Assembly (NCBI RefSeq): GCF_016907455.1
Contig: NZ_JAFBCB010000001.1
Span: 2,914,001 to 2,978,000, forward strand
DNA length: 64,000 bases
Direction: 5' to 3'
Origin: Brachybacterium muris
Lineage (GTDB): Bacteria > Actinomycetota > Actinomycetes > Actinomycetales > Dermabacteraceae
This document shows, piece by piece, positions 36,181-45,577 of this stretch (position 1 is the stretch's first letter; every line of letters starts with the position of its first letter). The notes beneath the pieces were generated by a model that was not told where the DNA came from, did no database searches, and was given only the letters and a program-made list of their open reading frames with translations. Position numbers and translations under genes: made by a program.

Positions 36181-36661
36181 TCGGGGATGACGGGCTGGTG
36201 GTGGCCAGCGGCTGCATCGAGCCCGGCAGGAAGGGCATGCTGATCGCCCGCACGGCGACCCGCACCCCGATCACCACGTCGAGCCGCACCCCCGTACGGT
36301 CCCGCCAGGTGGCGGTGCGCACTCCACTGTCCGTGTGGTCCTCGGTACGGGCCATCCGCTGCTGCTCCAGGGCTGTGTCCACGGCGCCCAGCAGCTGATC
36401 GGCGTCAGCGGCGGAGAGGTCGAGCGCGTTCTGCGCCACCAGCAGGGCGCTGACATGGCACATGGTCTCCAAGCCGTTCCAGGCGTCGCCCGAGGGGCGG
36501 TCGCGCTGCGGCCTGTGGTCCTCGAACAGCCCCAGGGAGGGCTGTTCGTACAGGAGAGCACCGGTGGCCACGGCCAGCAGGTCGCGGATCTGCACGTGGG
36601 TCTCGTCCTGGGAGGCGATCGAGTCGTGATCCATGGGGTCCTCGGCAGGAAGCACTGACAT
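36143..36661 (-). CDS. Protein of unknown function downstream of jetC
   Basis: 172-residue soluble protein without a recognised domain, signal or membrane segment. The first 120 residues look helical and acidic; the C-terminal 25 are Ser/Pro-rich and probably disordered. The ATG at 36661 is chosen because GGAGGGGGA lies 5 bases upstream; in-frame upstream starts have none. It ends inside the 3' end of the convergent maltokinase gene. Its promoter carries the same palindrome and -10 spacing as the WXG cassette at 54.6 kb, so it may belong to that regulon. It does not resemble JetD. Confidence 0.6.
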   Translation of the reverse strand: MSVLPAEDPMDHDSIASQDETHVQIRDLLAVATGALLYEQPSLGLFEDHRPQRDRPSGDAWNGLETMCHVSALLVAQNALDLSAADADQLLGAVDTALEQQRMARTEDHTDSGVRTATWRDRTGVRLDVVIGVRVAVRAISMPFLPGSMQPLATTSPSSPISPLTPPPRPLH

Positions 36662-36730
36662 CGTCGTCCCCCTCCTGCGTGCGTCCCCGGTCATCGGTGC
36701 GTCCCGGTCCGGCACCCGCGAATCGGTTGC

Positions 36731-36781
36731 CGTCCAGGGTAGGGGCGCACGGGAGTTATGCCGATGGGGAGAACTCCCCAT
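36731..36781 (-). promoter_or_regulatory. Palindrome-type promoter of the 36661 gene
   Basis: ATGGGGAGAACTCCCCAT (36764-36781) is an 18-bp inverted repeat. On the minus strand it is followed after exactly 22 nt by TACCCT (complement of 36736-36741), a good -10 box. No -35 consensus is present, so the palindrome probably binds an activator. The same layout is found at 54491-54536. Confidence 0.6.
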
Positions 36782-36797
36782 CGACGGGCGGGCCCCG

Positions 36798-39700
36798 TCA
36801 TGCCGGGACGGGCACGAACTCGATCGGGGCCACCGAGGAGTAGCGGTCCTGGCGGATGGACACCACGCCCACGCCGCCGATGAACGGGGCCAGGGCCTGC
36901 GGGTTCTTGCCGGGGTTGGCGAGGATCACCTGGAAGCCGAAGTGTCGGAAGGACTCCATCGCGGCGGTGATGAACTTGCCCGCCCCCTTGGAGAACGCCT
37001 CGTCGATGATGATCGGGGCGTAGCGGGGCACGTCCTGCCCGGTCCCGGCCAACTGGTAGCGCAGCGCGGCGGCGAGGCAGAAGGTGGCCAGGCGCTCGTT
37101 CTGGCCACCGGAGAGGGGCCCGCCGGACTCGTGCGCGTGGACCACTGTCCCTTCGGTGTCCACTTCCTCGGCGTGGAAGTGGACGTGGCGGCGCACGTCC
37201 AGGATTGCCCGGGAGACCTGGTCGTCCTTGGTGCGGGCCGCGGAGATCAGGTCCATCAGGTGGCGCAGGGAGAGGAAGCGCTGCTCGGCCAGTTCCCGGT
37301 CGCGGCTGATGTCGTTCTGGGTGGTGTCCACCACCGCGTCCTCCAGTGCCCGCTTGAACTCGTCGAGCGCCGCCAGGTGCACGGGCCGCATGGACAGCTG
37401 CAGGTAGCGCCCGGCATGGAACTCCACCTGGGCCAGCAGGGCGTTGATGCGCTGCAGGCGCTTGCGGATCTCGGCGGGCTCCCGGGCGATGGCGGTGGCC
37501 AGGGCCTGCACGTCACCCAGGGTGTTGCCGGTGAAGAACTCGAAGAAGCGGTCCTCCACCTCCGGCAGCTTCTCCTCCTCGATGCGCTGCAGGATCGCCA
37601 GGAAGTCCGCGGCGGCGTCGAGACTGGTGTCGGTGTCCCCGGCCTGCGCGGGCCAGCGGCGGGCGAACTCCCGCATGGCGGTGCGCATGTCCTCCTCGGC
37701 GCGGGAGGTGCGGCGGGTGAGGTCCATCAGCTCCGCGTCCAGGGTGGCGGAGGCGTCCTTGGTGACCTGGTCGATGGTGGACAGCACCAGGGTGGGGGCG
37801 ATCGCAGCGAAGCGCTCGGCCAGCTCCGCCTCCACCTCCGGTGTGAGGGAGCGCTCGGCGAGCCTGCCGCGGGCCTGGGCGAGGCGCTCGGCGGCGCGCT
37901 CCGCCTGCTCACCGAGCTTGCCGGCGGTGCGCACCACCTCCAGCAGCTCCTCGTCGGCGTCGGCGATGGCCTGCTCGACGTCATCGATCTGGCGGGCCAG
38001 CTCGGTCAGGGCAGCGGAGCCGTCCTCTGCGGCGCGCACCATGTCACGCAGATTGGCGATACGCCGGGCCACCGAGGCGGCATCGATGTCGTCCCAGGCC
38101 ACGGCACTGATGGCCTGGAGGGCATACAGGTGCTCACGGCGGCGCCGCCGCTCGGCCTCCACGTCGGTACGGCGGGCCTGGGCCTCGAACAGGGCCTGCT
38201 CGGCGCGGGTGCGCTCGGCCTCGAACACGGAGCGCTTGGCGCGGTTGTCGAAGCCCAGCACCCACTGGGAGCGGTCGTTGATCTGCCGGTCGGCGTTCTT
38301 CTCGTGGCGGGTGGCGGAGTGCTTGATCTGCCCAGAGCGCAGCACGGCGCGGGAGAGACGGGTGAACTCCTCGAGGGTCTCGGCGCAGGTGTAGTCCATG
38401 CGGGAGGCAATCTCGTGGCTGAGCCACGCGTGGAACTCGCCGTCCTTGACGTCGAGCTTGGCGGCCAGGGAGCGCTCGTCGATGTTCTTGGCGGGGCGGC
38501 GCAGATCGGTGTTGACCCGGTTGTAGGAGATGCGGCGGCGCAGCTTGGTGCGGTCAATCACCGCGGCAACGTCCCGGTAGGCCCGCTCGGGCACCAGGAT
38601 CGAGCGGGCAAGGCCCCGCAGGGCCTGCTCGGCGGCGGCTGTCCACTCCTCCTCGCCGGCGCGCACCTGCAGCAGCTCGGCGGCGAACGGCAGCTCTGTG
38701 GGGGCGATGCCCACCTCGGCGGCGATCGCGTCGCGCAGCGCGACGTCCTCGGAGTGCAGGTTCGAAGCGCGGGAGGTGAGGGACTTCAGCTCCTGGCGGG
38801 TGTTCTCCAGCTTCGTGGCGAGATCGCGCACGGCGGCCTCGGCGTCCCAGCGGGCGGTGTCGGAGTCCTTCTCCTGGGCCTCCAGGGCCTCGCGGCGGGC
38901 GGTGACGTCCCGCTGCAGGGAGAGGAACACGTCCTCGCTGACGGGGGTGCCCAGCTCCACGGTGGCCAGCTGGGCGGCGAACTCGGTGCCGCGCTCGCGG
39001 CGCCGTTCGCGCTCCACCTCCAGGCCGGCGATCTGCTGCTTCCAGTCGTCGATCTCGCCGCCGCCGGCGCGTCGGCGCTGCTCCTTCAGCTGGGCGAGGT
39101 CGGCGCGGGCCTCGGCCACGTCCTGGGTGAGGCGGCGCTGCTGGGCGCCCATCCGGTCGCGCTCGAGCTGCAGGCGCTGCTCCTCGTCGCCGAGCAGGCG
39201 CACCAGGTGCTGGGCGGCGTACACGTCGATGTCGGAGCGGCGGTCCACCAGTTCCGCGCCGCGGGTGCGCATCGCGGTCCAGTTCTCGTGGTCCTCACGC
39301 AGGCCGCGCAGCAGGTCGCGCTGCTCGCGGGCGGTGACCAGCGCCTCGTACACCTCGGAGAGGTTGTGGAAGTTGGCCAGGGCCTGGTCGGCCAGCTCGA
39401 AGGTGCGCGGCGCATCCAGCATGTAGTCGCGCAGCAGGCCGTTGACGTCGCCCAGCTCCTTGGCGGACTGGATCTTGTGCAGCAGTCCCAGGGCCTTCTC
39501 ATCGGGGATGCCGAGCACCTGGCAGAACGCGGCGCGGTACTCGCGGAACTGGCGGAAGGTCTCGGTGCCGGGGTGGGCGGCCTCCAGGGCCTTGCCCTCG
39601 ATCTGAGTGGAGACGAACTGGCGCAGGTCGCTCACGTCCAGGGGCTTCCGGGCGATGACGTACAGGCTCTTCACGTCCGAATCGGCGCTGTGGCCGGCGT

Positions 39701-40187
39701 GCAGCAGCAGCAGGCGGGACAGCTGCACGGTGCCGCCCTGGCCGTCGGAGTAGCGCAGGGTGATCACCGACAGGGTGGTCTTCTCCCGCAGCACTTCCTG
39801 GCTGAACTCGCCGGTGGCCTGGTCGTAGTGCATTGCCCAGGCGCCGCGCACGTAGCTGGCCACGGTGCGGCGGTACTTGGAGCGGGCCGGGCCCGCATCG
39901 GAGGCGGCGGCGTTGAACTGCAGGGTGCGCGGCGGGGTGAGCAGGGCGCTGATCGCGTCCAGCAGGGTGGACTTGCCGGTGCCGGGGCCGCCGGTGAGGA
40001 AGAAGCCCTTGGGGGAGATCGCCAGGTCATGGGTGCCGTGGAAGGTGCCCCAGTTGGAGACCTGCACGTGGGTGAGGCGCCACTGGCCCGGATGCGGGTG
40101 ATCGGGGTCGGTCACGACGGGTTCGGCGGTCGCGTCCCGGCCCGCGCTCACGCCCGGCAGGTCGAGGGTCTCAGCAGTGGATTCCAC
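36798..40187 (-). CDS. jetC: JetC/MksB-like SMC-family ATPase (Wadjet/MksBEF)
   Basis: 1129-residue SMC/MukB-like ATPase. The N-terminal head has Walker A GGPGTGKST (residues 66-74); long coiled-coil arms rich in E, R, A and L occupy roughly 300-500 and 640-900; the C-terminal head has SGGQNE (1026-1031, ABC signature) and Walker B IIIDEAF (D1062, E1063). In Wadjet/Mks complexes this subunit, with JetA (kleisin) and JetB, extrudes loops on circular DNA so that JetD can cut plasmids. Here it stands alone, 12 kb from jetB. The GTG start follows a TAGCCT -10 box by 6 nt within a perfect 17-bp palindrome, so the mRNA is probably leaderless. The downstream neighbour is not jetD. Confidence 0.88.
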   Translation of the reverse strand: MESTAETLDLPGVSAGRDATAEPVVTDPDHPHPGQWRLTHVQVSNWGTFHGTHDLAISPKGFFLTGGPGTGKSTLLDAISALLTPPRTLQFNAAASDAGPARSKYRRTVASYVRGAWAMHYDQATGEFSQEVLREKTTLSVITLRYSDGQGGTVQLSRLLLLHAGHSADSDVKSLYVIARKPLDVSDLRQFVSTQIEGKALEAAHPGTETFRQFREYRAAFCQVLGIPDEKALGLLHKIQSAKELGDVNGLLRDYMLDAPRTFELADQALANFHNLSEVYEALVTAREQRDLLRGLREDHENWTAMRTRGAELVDRRSDIDVYAAQHLVRLLGDEEQRLQLERDRMGAQQRRLTQDVAEARADLAQLKEQRRRAGGGEIDDWKQQIAGLEVERERRRERGTEFAAQLATVELGTPVSEDVFLSLQRDVTARREALEAQEKDSDTARWDAEAAVRDLATKLENTRQELKSLTSRASNLHSEDVALRDAIAAEVGIAPTELPFAAELLQVRAGEEEWTAAAEQALRGLARSILVPERAYRDVAAVIDRTKLRRRISYNRVNTDLRRPAKNIDERSLAAKLDVKDGEFHAWLSHEIASRMDYTCAETLEEFTRLSRAVLRSGQIKHSATRHEKNADRQINDRSQWVLGFDNRAKRSVFEAERTRAEQALFEAQARRTDVEAERRRRREHLYALQAISAVAWDDIDAASVARRIANLRDMVRAAEDGSAALTELARQIDDVEQAIADADEELLEVVRTAGKLGEQAERAAERLAQARGRLAERSLTPEVEAELAERFAAIAPTLVLSTIDQVTKDASATLDAELMDLTRRTSRAEEDMRTAMREFARRWPAQAGDTDTSLDAAADFLAILQRIEEEKLPEVEDRFFEFFTGNTLGDVQALATAIAREPAEIRKRLQRINALLAQVEFHAGRYLQLSMRPVHLAALDEFKRALEDAVVDTTQNDISRDRELAEQRFLSLRHLMDLISAARTKDDQVSRAILDVRRHVHFHAEEVDTEGTVVHAHESGGPLSGGQNERLATFCLAAALRYQLAGTGQDVPRYAPIIIDEAFSKGAGKFITAAMESFRHFGFQVILANPGKNPQALAPFIGGVGVVSIRQDRYSSVAPIEFVPVPA

Positions 40188-40204
40188 CCCGGTAGGCTAC
40201 CGGG
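40188..40204. promoter_or_regulatory. Palindrome over the jetC -10 box
   Basis: CCCGGTAGGCTACCGGG is a perfect 17-bp inverted repeat immediately before the jetC GTG. It contains TAGCCT on the minus strand (and TAGGCT on the plus strand), so a dimeric protein bound here would block or control jetC transcription. Its specificity is unknown. Confidence 0.4.
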
Positions 40205-40277
40205 CCGCACGGGTGAGCGGGTTCTCTTAGTAGGCCGCACGCTGGACATTACTAATAGGTAGCACGACGATGAGGTG

Positions 40278-40943
40278 ATGACACCTTCCGGCTCCGCCCC
40301 CGACCGCGCCCCCGGCGCGCCACCGGCCGACCCCGGATCGCCCACCCCCTCCCCCGCACCTCACTCCCCCGTGTTCGGCAACCGCCGCGCACTGCTGCGC
40401 GGAATCGGGTGGGCGACCCCGACGGCGGTGGTCTCCACAGTGGTGCCCGCATACGCCATGTCGCAGCACGATGTGCGGTTCGATGTGAACTTCGACGGCG
40501 GCAGTGGTGCGAACGGCTTCTACAACACGACCTACCTCAATCTCGGCATAGCGCCCGGTGGCACGGCCCCGTTCGTGCTCACGCAGGACCTCGTGATCTC
40601 TGTGGAGGTCGTGGGGCTGAACCCCGACAGTTCCCGGGAAAGATCATTCAGTGCCGGCTCCAGTGACGGGACGATCGTCCGCGGCACGTACAACCCGGCG
40701 ACACGCACCATCCCTCTCACATGGACGATCAGGGCGGGCCGAAGCATCCCGAGAGCCGGCATCGCGACAAGCAACCCTGATATCTACTTCATCTTCAACG
40801 ACGGTGGCCTCAGCAACCGCATCACCAACAAGATCGTGATCACCAGCATCACGGGAGGAAGCACCTCCCGTGCACTGCCGATCGACTCTTCGGTGATCAA
40901 GGACTACAGGTCGGGCAACGTCAGTCCTGACGGCATCTACTGA
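40278..40943 (+). CDS. Tat-exported protein of unknown function
   Basis: About 221 residues. The N-terminus is Pro-rich (residues 1-33), then a twin-arginine signal NRRALLRGIGWATPTAVVS and a cleavage-site-like AYA. The mature part (about 160 residues) has no recognised domain; it looks beta-rich, with many Thr, Ser and Asn residues. A GTG one codon upstream (40275) is an alternative start. It is divergent from jetC and shares the 90-bp intergenic region, which has an AT-rich patch near 40250-40260. The mature part shows a lower G+C and different residue usage than its neighbours, so it may be a recent acquisition. Confidence 0.65.
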   Translation: MTPSGSAPDRAPGAPPADPGSPTPSPAPHSPVFGNRRALLRGIGWATPTAVVSTVVPAYAMSQHDVRFDVNFDGGSGANGFYNTTYLNLGIAPGGTAPFVLTQDLVISVEVVGLNPDSSRERSFSAGSSDGTIVRGTYNPATRTIPLTWTIRAGRSIPRAGIATSNPDIYFIFNDGGLSNRITNKIVITSITGGSTSRALPIDSSVIKDYRSGNVSPDGIY

Positions 40944-41002
40944 GTGCCCTGACTGCGCCCGCCGATCCATGTGGCAGACAACTCCGGAGTGGGAGCGCGA
41001 GG

Positions 41003-41725
41003 TCAGCCGGCATTGTCGATGAGGTCGACGATCTGCTGGCAGCCGTGCTGCGCGGCGAGGTCGCGGGGCGAGGTGCCGGCACCGTCGGGGATGGTGACAT
41101 CGGCCCCGGCCTCGATGAGCAGCCGCGCGGTCTCCACGTGGTCCTCGCTGCAGGTGCCCAGCACGATCACCTCGTGCAGTGCGGTCCAGGAGAGGTTGTT
41201 GACGTGGTCCACGGGCACGCCCGCCTCCAGCAGGATCTTCACCGTGCTCACGTGGCCGTGCTCGCTGGCCGGGATCAGCGCGGTGCCGCCGTAGCGGTTG
41301 GTGGAGGTCACGTCGGCGCCGTGCCGCAGGGTGGCCTCGAGGATCTCGTCCAGGCCCTCGGCCCCGGCGTAGAGGAACGCCGAGTCCTGGATGGCGTCCT
41401 TCGCGTTCGGGTCCGCACCGTGCTCCAGCAGCACGGTGGCGACCTCGACGTGGTCGGCGCGGGTGGCGATCAGCACGGCGGGGCGGTCCTCGGTGTCGCG
41501 GGCGTCGGCATCGGCGCCGTCGGCGAGCGCCTGCCGGGCGGCATCGGCGTCACCGTCGGCAGCGGCCTGCAGGAGGGCCTGGTCGGCAGCGGACGATCGG
41601 GGCGGTGCGTTCACGGGGGTCTCCTGCGTGGTGGGTGCGGAGGTGGGGACTTCGGGTGACGTGCAACCGGAGTGCACGGCGATGATCAGCAGCAGCGCGG
41701 CGATGGTACGCACGTCACCTCGCAT
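41003..41725 (-). CDS. Ankyrin-repeat lipoprotein
   Basis: 240-residue protein. A short signal peptide ends in a lipobox-like VHSGC (C about residue 21), then a Thr/Pro linker and about five ankyrin repeats (residues 47-235, e.g. VATVLLEHGADPNAKD and TARLLIEAGADVTIPD). It should sit on the outer face of the membrane and mediate protein-protein contacts. It overlaps the end of the preceding gene by 11 bp, so the SWIM, large unknown and ankyrin genes form one coupled unit. The binding partner is unknown. Confidence 0.8.
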   Translation of the reverse strand: MRGDVRTIAALLLIIAVHSGCTSPEVPTSAPTTQETPVNAPPRSSAADQALLQAAADGDADAARQALADGADADARDTEDRPAVLIATRADHVEVATVLLEHGADPNAKDAIQDSAFLYAGAEGLDEILEATLRHGADVTSTNRYGGTALIPASEHGHVSTVKILLEAGVPVDHVNNLSWTALHEVIVLGTCSEDHVETARLLIEAGADVTIPDGAGTSPRDLAAQHGCQQIVDLIDNAG

Positions 41726-44117
41726 GGCGCACCTCCGGTTCGTCGCCGTGTGCCCCGGCCGCCTCGAGCTCCTGGAGGATCTCCCGCGCCCTGGCCACGG
41801 AGACCGAGGTGCCTCCCCTGGCGGCGATCTCGCGCAGTCCCGTCCCGATCACCCGCTCGGGATCCAGCAGGCCGCGACGGATCGCCTCGGCCAGGTGCCG
41901 ACGACCCTCGTGCATCTGGGCGAGGACCTGGGTGGTCCACCTCGGGAGCGACCCTGCGCCGCCATCGGTACCGGCGGTGGCACGGGCTTCGTCGGCCGCG
42001 CGGTCCAGCATCACCGTCCACAACGGCCAGAGCACACCGAGCGCCGCGTGGTTGCGGGTGAGCAGCCACAGGAACGGCTGGGGTGAGGCATCGGTCCCGG
42101 TCAGCAGACGGCGCAGCACCAGCTCCAGCACACGGTCGTCGAACTGGAGTGTGCGCAGCAGGGCCCTCCAGTTCTCACCCAGTGCCCAGAGCGTGCCCTT
42201 CTTGTCCCGCCCAGCCTCCTCGATCGACCAGTCGCGCTTGGCCTTCGCGTCGGCCGCCCAGTCGGTGAGCAGGGCGGCGATCATCACCGGAGGAAGGGGC
42301 CGGTCCCGGCCGGGCAGCGTGCCCGGGGAGTCCCACCCTCCACGTCGCCACGTCGCCGTTTGCCAGTGCAGCCCGCCATCCCTCCAGGTCAGAGCTAGCC
42401 TATGGGTGCCGTGTTCGTGGTCGATGCCCCCTTCCCGCAGCTCCAAGGTGCGCGCGTACAGGATGGGTCGGTTCACGTCCGCGTGCACCAGTACTGCCCG
42501 CGGGTGATCCTCGGGGGATGACCAGGCCGGGTCGTGATCGCCGCGGCGCGAAGGCACCGGTAGCTCCAGTTCGAGCGCCCAGGGGCTCTCCATTCCCCAC
42601 ACCATCGAGCCCTCGTGCATCCCGTAGGTCGCGTCGATCTCATGCAGGGTCACACCCACGTGGTCCTCGAGCAGAGGGTAGGGCTCCGTGGGAACCCGCC
42701 ACACCTGGTTGAAGGTCCGATCGGCGAGCGTGAGGTGCTCGCCCCGGGCACGTCGCTCGGCATCGAGCTCGTCCTTCCGCACAGCGCGCAGCGTGGCGTC
42801 CACCTCCCGGGCATCGGCCCCGATGGCCTCCAGGCGTGACGGGGGTGCGCCCCCGTCGGTGCGCTCCGGTTCCCCACCCCAGGCTTCCTCGAGGTCCCGC
42901 ACCACGGTGACGAACGTGGCGTGGCCGTCGTTGGCCACGAGGTCCTCGAGCAGCGTGCTGATCTCCTGCATCGCCGCACCATCGGGCACCTGCGAGCGCT
43001 CGCGCCCTGCGCGCAGCACGGCGAGTCGGGCATTGCGGGGTTTCACTGCGAGCAGGGCACTGAGCACCAGGGGAAGGTGCTCCTCATCGGCCTCGCGGAT
43101 CAGGTGCTCGCCCAGCAGTCGAGCCATGTCGGCCTGGCCCCGCTGGAGGATCGCGGTGAACTCCGCGGCCCGGGTGCGCACGGCACCGGCAGGAAGCAGG
43201 AGACCGGGCATCTTCGCCTCCACGTCGCGCAGGAACGCGGCTGCGGCCTTGAGCTGGCCGGGGCGACGGCAGGCCTCGAGGATCATCAGCAGCGCATCCA
43301 GGGCCTGCTCCCTGCTGAGGTGGCCCGCCTCCCTCAGACCTGGGAGGGGCTCCAGGAGGAAGGAAGGGGCGGTCTCGCGATCACCCAGACCGGCGCGGAT
43401 CCACTCCAGGGGGCGGTCCGCACCGATCTCCTGGAGCGCAGCGGTCCCTTCACCGCCTCCGGTCAGCAGCTGCACCCAGCGGCCCACGGCATACCCGGGC
43501 GGGTCGAGCTGGAGGATGCGGGTGAGGTGGATGGCGGTCTCCTCGAGCTCGGAGGTCCATCGCTGGTCCTCCCGGATCACCTTCTGCGCGAACTCGGCAC
43601 CCCCTGTCTCCAGGATCGCTGCGCGCAGCCGCGGGTCGTCCAGGCATTCCACCTCGGTGCAGTACGGCAGTCCTCGTTCGGGATCGACGCTGTACATCCA
43701 GGGCCGCCAGGGATCGCTCCCTGCCAGCAGCATGGCCTGGAACGGGCTCACTCCGAGCCGGATCACGAAAAGGCACAGCCGGCCTGCCTTCTCGTCCCAC
43801 TCCTGGCTGTGCTCGCGCAGGTCCGGTCGCGCCTGGTGCAGGGCCTCCGCGAGCTTCTCCCTGGTCCCGGGGATCTCCGTCTCGAACTGCACCTGCCCAT
43901 GCCGGCCCACCACCTCCCGCCAGGTGCCGAGGGCCTTCTGCTTCCCGGCTCGCAGCACCTTCCGGGCGGCTGCGAGCCGTTTCGCGATCGCAGGATCGTC
44001 CTCGCGCAGCGGTGCGGTGACGATCCGGGCTGGGGGCATGGAGTCGAAGCCGAGTTCGCTGAACAGCGCCACGACGTCGTGGAACTCGGCTCGGGGCTCG
44101 TCTGCGTCATCGTCCAT
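41715..44117 (-). CDS. Large protein of unknown function, DUF6493-like, partner of the SWIM protein
   Basis: 800-residue, mostly helical, soluble protein. It resembles the DUF6493/DUF7824 group that is found next to SWIM zinc-finger genes in Actinobacteria; the name is from memory and should be checked. No catalytic motif is recognised. The ATG at 44117 is chosen for AAGGA 7 bases upstream; an alternative ATG at 44144 directly follows the SWIM gene stop. Located between the SWIM gene and the ankyrin lipoprotein on one transcript. Confidence 0.6.
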   Translation of the reverse strand: MDDDADEPRAEFHDVVALFSELGFDSMPPARIVTAPLREDDPAIAKRLAAARKVLRAGKQKALGTWREVVGRHGQVQFETEIPGTREKLAEALHQARPDLREHSQEWDEKAGRLCLFVIRLGVSPFQAMLLAGSDPWRPWMYSVDPERGLPYCTEVECLDDPRLRAAILETGGAEFAQKVIREDQRWTSELEETAIHLTRILQLDPPGYAVGRWVQLLTGGGEGTAALQEIGADRPLEWIRAGLGDRETAPSFLLEPLPGLREAGHLSREQALDALLMILEACRRPGQLKAAAAFLRDVEAKMPGLLLPAGAVRTRAAEFTAILQRGQADMARLLGEHLIREADEEHLPLVLSALLAVKPRNARLAVLRAGRERSQVPDGAAMQEISTLLEDLVANDGHATFVTVVRDLEEAWGGEPERTDGGAPPSRLEAIGADAREVDATLRAVRKDELDAERRARGEHLTLADRTFNQVWRVPTEPYPLLEDHVGVTLHEIDATYGMHEGSMVWGMESPWALELELPVPSRRGDHDPAWSSPEDHPRAVLVHADVNRPILYARTLELREGGIDHEHGTHRLALTWRDGGLHWQTATWRRGGWDSPGTLPGRDRPLPPVMIAALLTDWAADAKAKRDWSIEEAGRDKKGTLWALGENWRALLRTLQFDDRVLELVLRRLLTGTDASPQPFLWLLTRNHAALGVLWPLWTVMLDRAADEARATAGTDGGAGSLPRWTTQVLAQMHEGRRHLAEAIRRGLLDPERVIGTGLREIAARGGTSVSVARAREILQELEAAGAHGDEPEVRHAR

Positions 44118-44146
44118 GGGTGGTCCTTCGGAATGGGCGGCCATGC

Positions 44147-45577
44147 TCAGACCGGCTGGTGATCGTCGACGAGGGCATAGGTGCCGTCCTCGGTGAGGAT
44201 GCGCGCGGCGAGGATGTGCTTGCAGGGGCCGCGGGACAGGCCCTCCTGTGCCACCCAGGGGCAGGCGCACGTGTCCGCCCCGGGGCCGCGCAGGTTCACG
44301 TCGTAGCCATGGCGGCCGTCCGCGTCGGTCGTGGCACCGGCCGGGATCTCGTCCTGCTGGGAGGACTCGACCCAGAAGCGATCGCCCTCGCGGTGGTGCA
44401 CGGCGCCCTGCGCGACGAGGCGGCGGGCGGAGCGCACCCGGGGGTGGTCGCGCTCCACACGGCTGGGATCGTGCGGCAGCTCCCGGTGGTAGTACGCCTG
44501 CTGGGCGAGGTCCCAGCCCACGCGGCCGGAGGCCGCGAGCACCGCGAGGCCGTCGAGCACCCGCTGCTCGGGCAGGGCGGCCTCGCGCATCATCCGGGGG
44601 ACCTCGATGACCGGTTCGAAGGCGAGGAGGGTGGAGAGCACGTCGGCGTCGACGGCGGCCTGCGGAGCGCTGAGGGAGACCAGCAGGGCCCCTTCGCCGG
44701 AGAAACCGCGCCAGGACTGCTCAGTCAGTCCCAGGGAGAGCCTTCCCCCGGGCAGCGGGAACTCCACCACCACTCCCCTGCCGGCATCCGGGTCGCCGTA
44801 CACCTCCATCCCCTGCAGGTGGGTGAGCAGTCTGCGGGCGGCGACCAGGCGGTGGGCACCGGGGATGCGCACCGCGCCGGGGCCGGGCCGGTCGGTGAGG
44901 CGGGGCATCCGTCCGTGCATGCTGATCCAGCTGGCGTCGGTCCCGGACCGGTAGGACACGGGCAGCTGGCCGAGGATGCGCCGCGCGGTGGCACCGTCGT
45001 ACGAGGCGAGCTGCTCGAAGCCGCGGTGGATGCCGGCGAGGTTCCCGAAGGCGGGGATCCAGCGGGCCGGCATCTCCACCTTCCGCTCCGTCTCGGTGCG
45101 GTCCAGGGTGGAGACGGTGACCTGCTCGCGGCCCACGTCCAGGTGCATCAGCTGCTCGGCGCGCACCTGGGCCAGGGCCGACTTCATCGTCTCCCCGAGG
45201 TCCACGTTGGTGGTACCCCGGCCGATCTCACCGCCGTCGACCGCGCAGGCGTGCAGGTCCAGCCGGGCGGCCACCCCGTTGCAGGCGCTGAACACCTCCG
45301 CCCGCAGCCGGTCCCCGTGGGCGGTGAACACGGGGTCGCGCAGGTGCGAGGGCGTGTACTGGAAGTAGCGGGTCGCGGTGATCTCGGCGAGCGCCAGCAA
45401 CCCGCGCGCGTACACCTGCGGCTGGGTGAGGAAGCCGTGGAAGAAGCTCGCGGAGGCCACGAGCCCGTCAGGGGTGAGTGCGGGGGCAAGGCCCAGGTGC
45501 ATGCCGGTCCCGTCCACCGTGGACGGCGAGGCGAAGGCGCTTCCCGGGCCGGTGGCGAGATCCTGTGAGGCCTGCAT
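44147..45577 (-). CDS. SWIM zinc-finger protein
   Basis: 476-residue protein ending in a SWIM zinc finger: C437-x-C439-x12-C452-x-H454. SWIM fingers bind nucleic acid or protein. The long N-terminal part has no named domain but is conserved in actinobacterial SWIM proteins paired with a large unknown gene. TACGCT ends 7 nt before the ATG at 45577, the arrangement of a leaderless mRNA; an in-frame GTG at 45625 is an alternative. First gene of the three-gene cassette. Confidence 0.78.
   Translation of the reverse strand: MQASQDLATGPGSAFASPSTVDGTGMHLGLAPALTPDGLVASASFFHGFLTQPQVYARGLLALAEITATRYFQYTPSHLRDPVFTAHGDRLRAEVFSACNGVAARLDLHACAVDGGEIGRGTTNVDLGETMKSALAQVRAEQLMHLDVGREQVTVSTLDRTETERKVEMPARWIPAFGNLAGIHRGFEQLASYDGATARRILGQLPVSYRSGTDASWISMHGRMPRLTDRPGPGAVRIPGAHRLVAARRLLTHLQGMEVYGDPDAGRGVVVEFPLPGGRLSLGLTEQSWRGFSGEGALLVSLSAPQAAVDADVLSTLLAFEPVIEVPRMMREAALPEQRVLDGLAVLAASGRVGWDLAQQAYYHRELPHDPSRVERDHPRVRSARRLVAQGAVHHREGDRFWVESSQQDEIPAGATTDADGRHGYDVNLRGPGADTCACPWVAQEGLSRGPCKHILAARILTEDGTYALVDDHQPV

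Noticed and set aside
36143..36661. JetD candidate downstream of jetC
   Set aside because: Only 172 residues, no Toprim or DUF2220-like motifs, and its promoter links it to the WXG cassette instead.
36633..40262. A very long open frame antisense to jetC (about 1200 codons)
   Set aside because: High third-position G+C keeps antisense frames open. The protein is Gly/Val/His/Leu-rich low-complexity, and the sense frame has clear SMC-type motifs.
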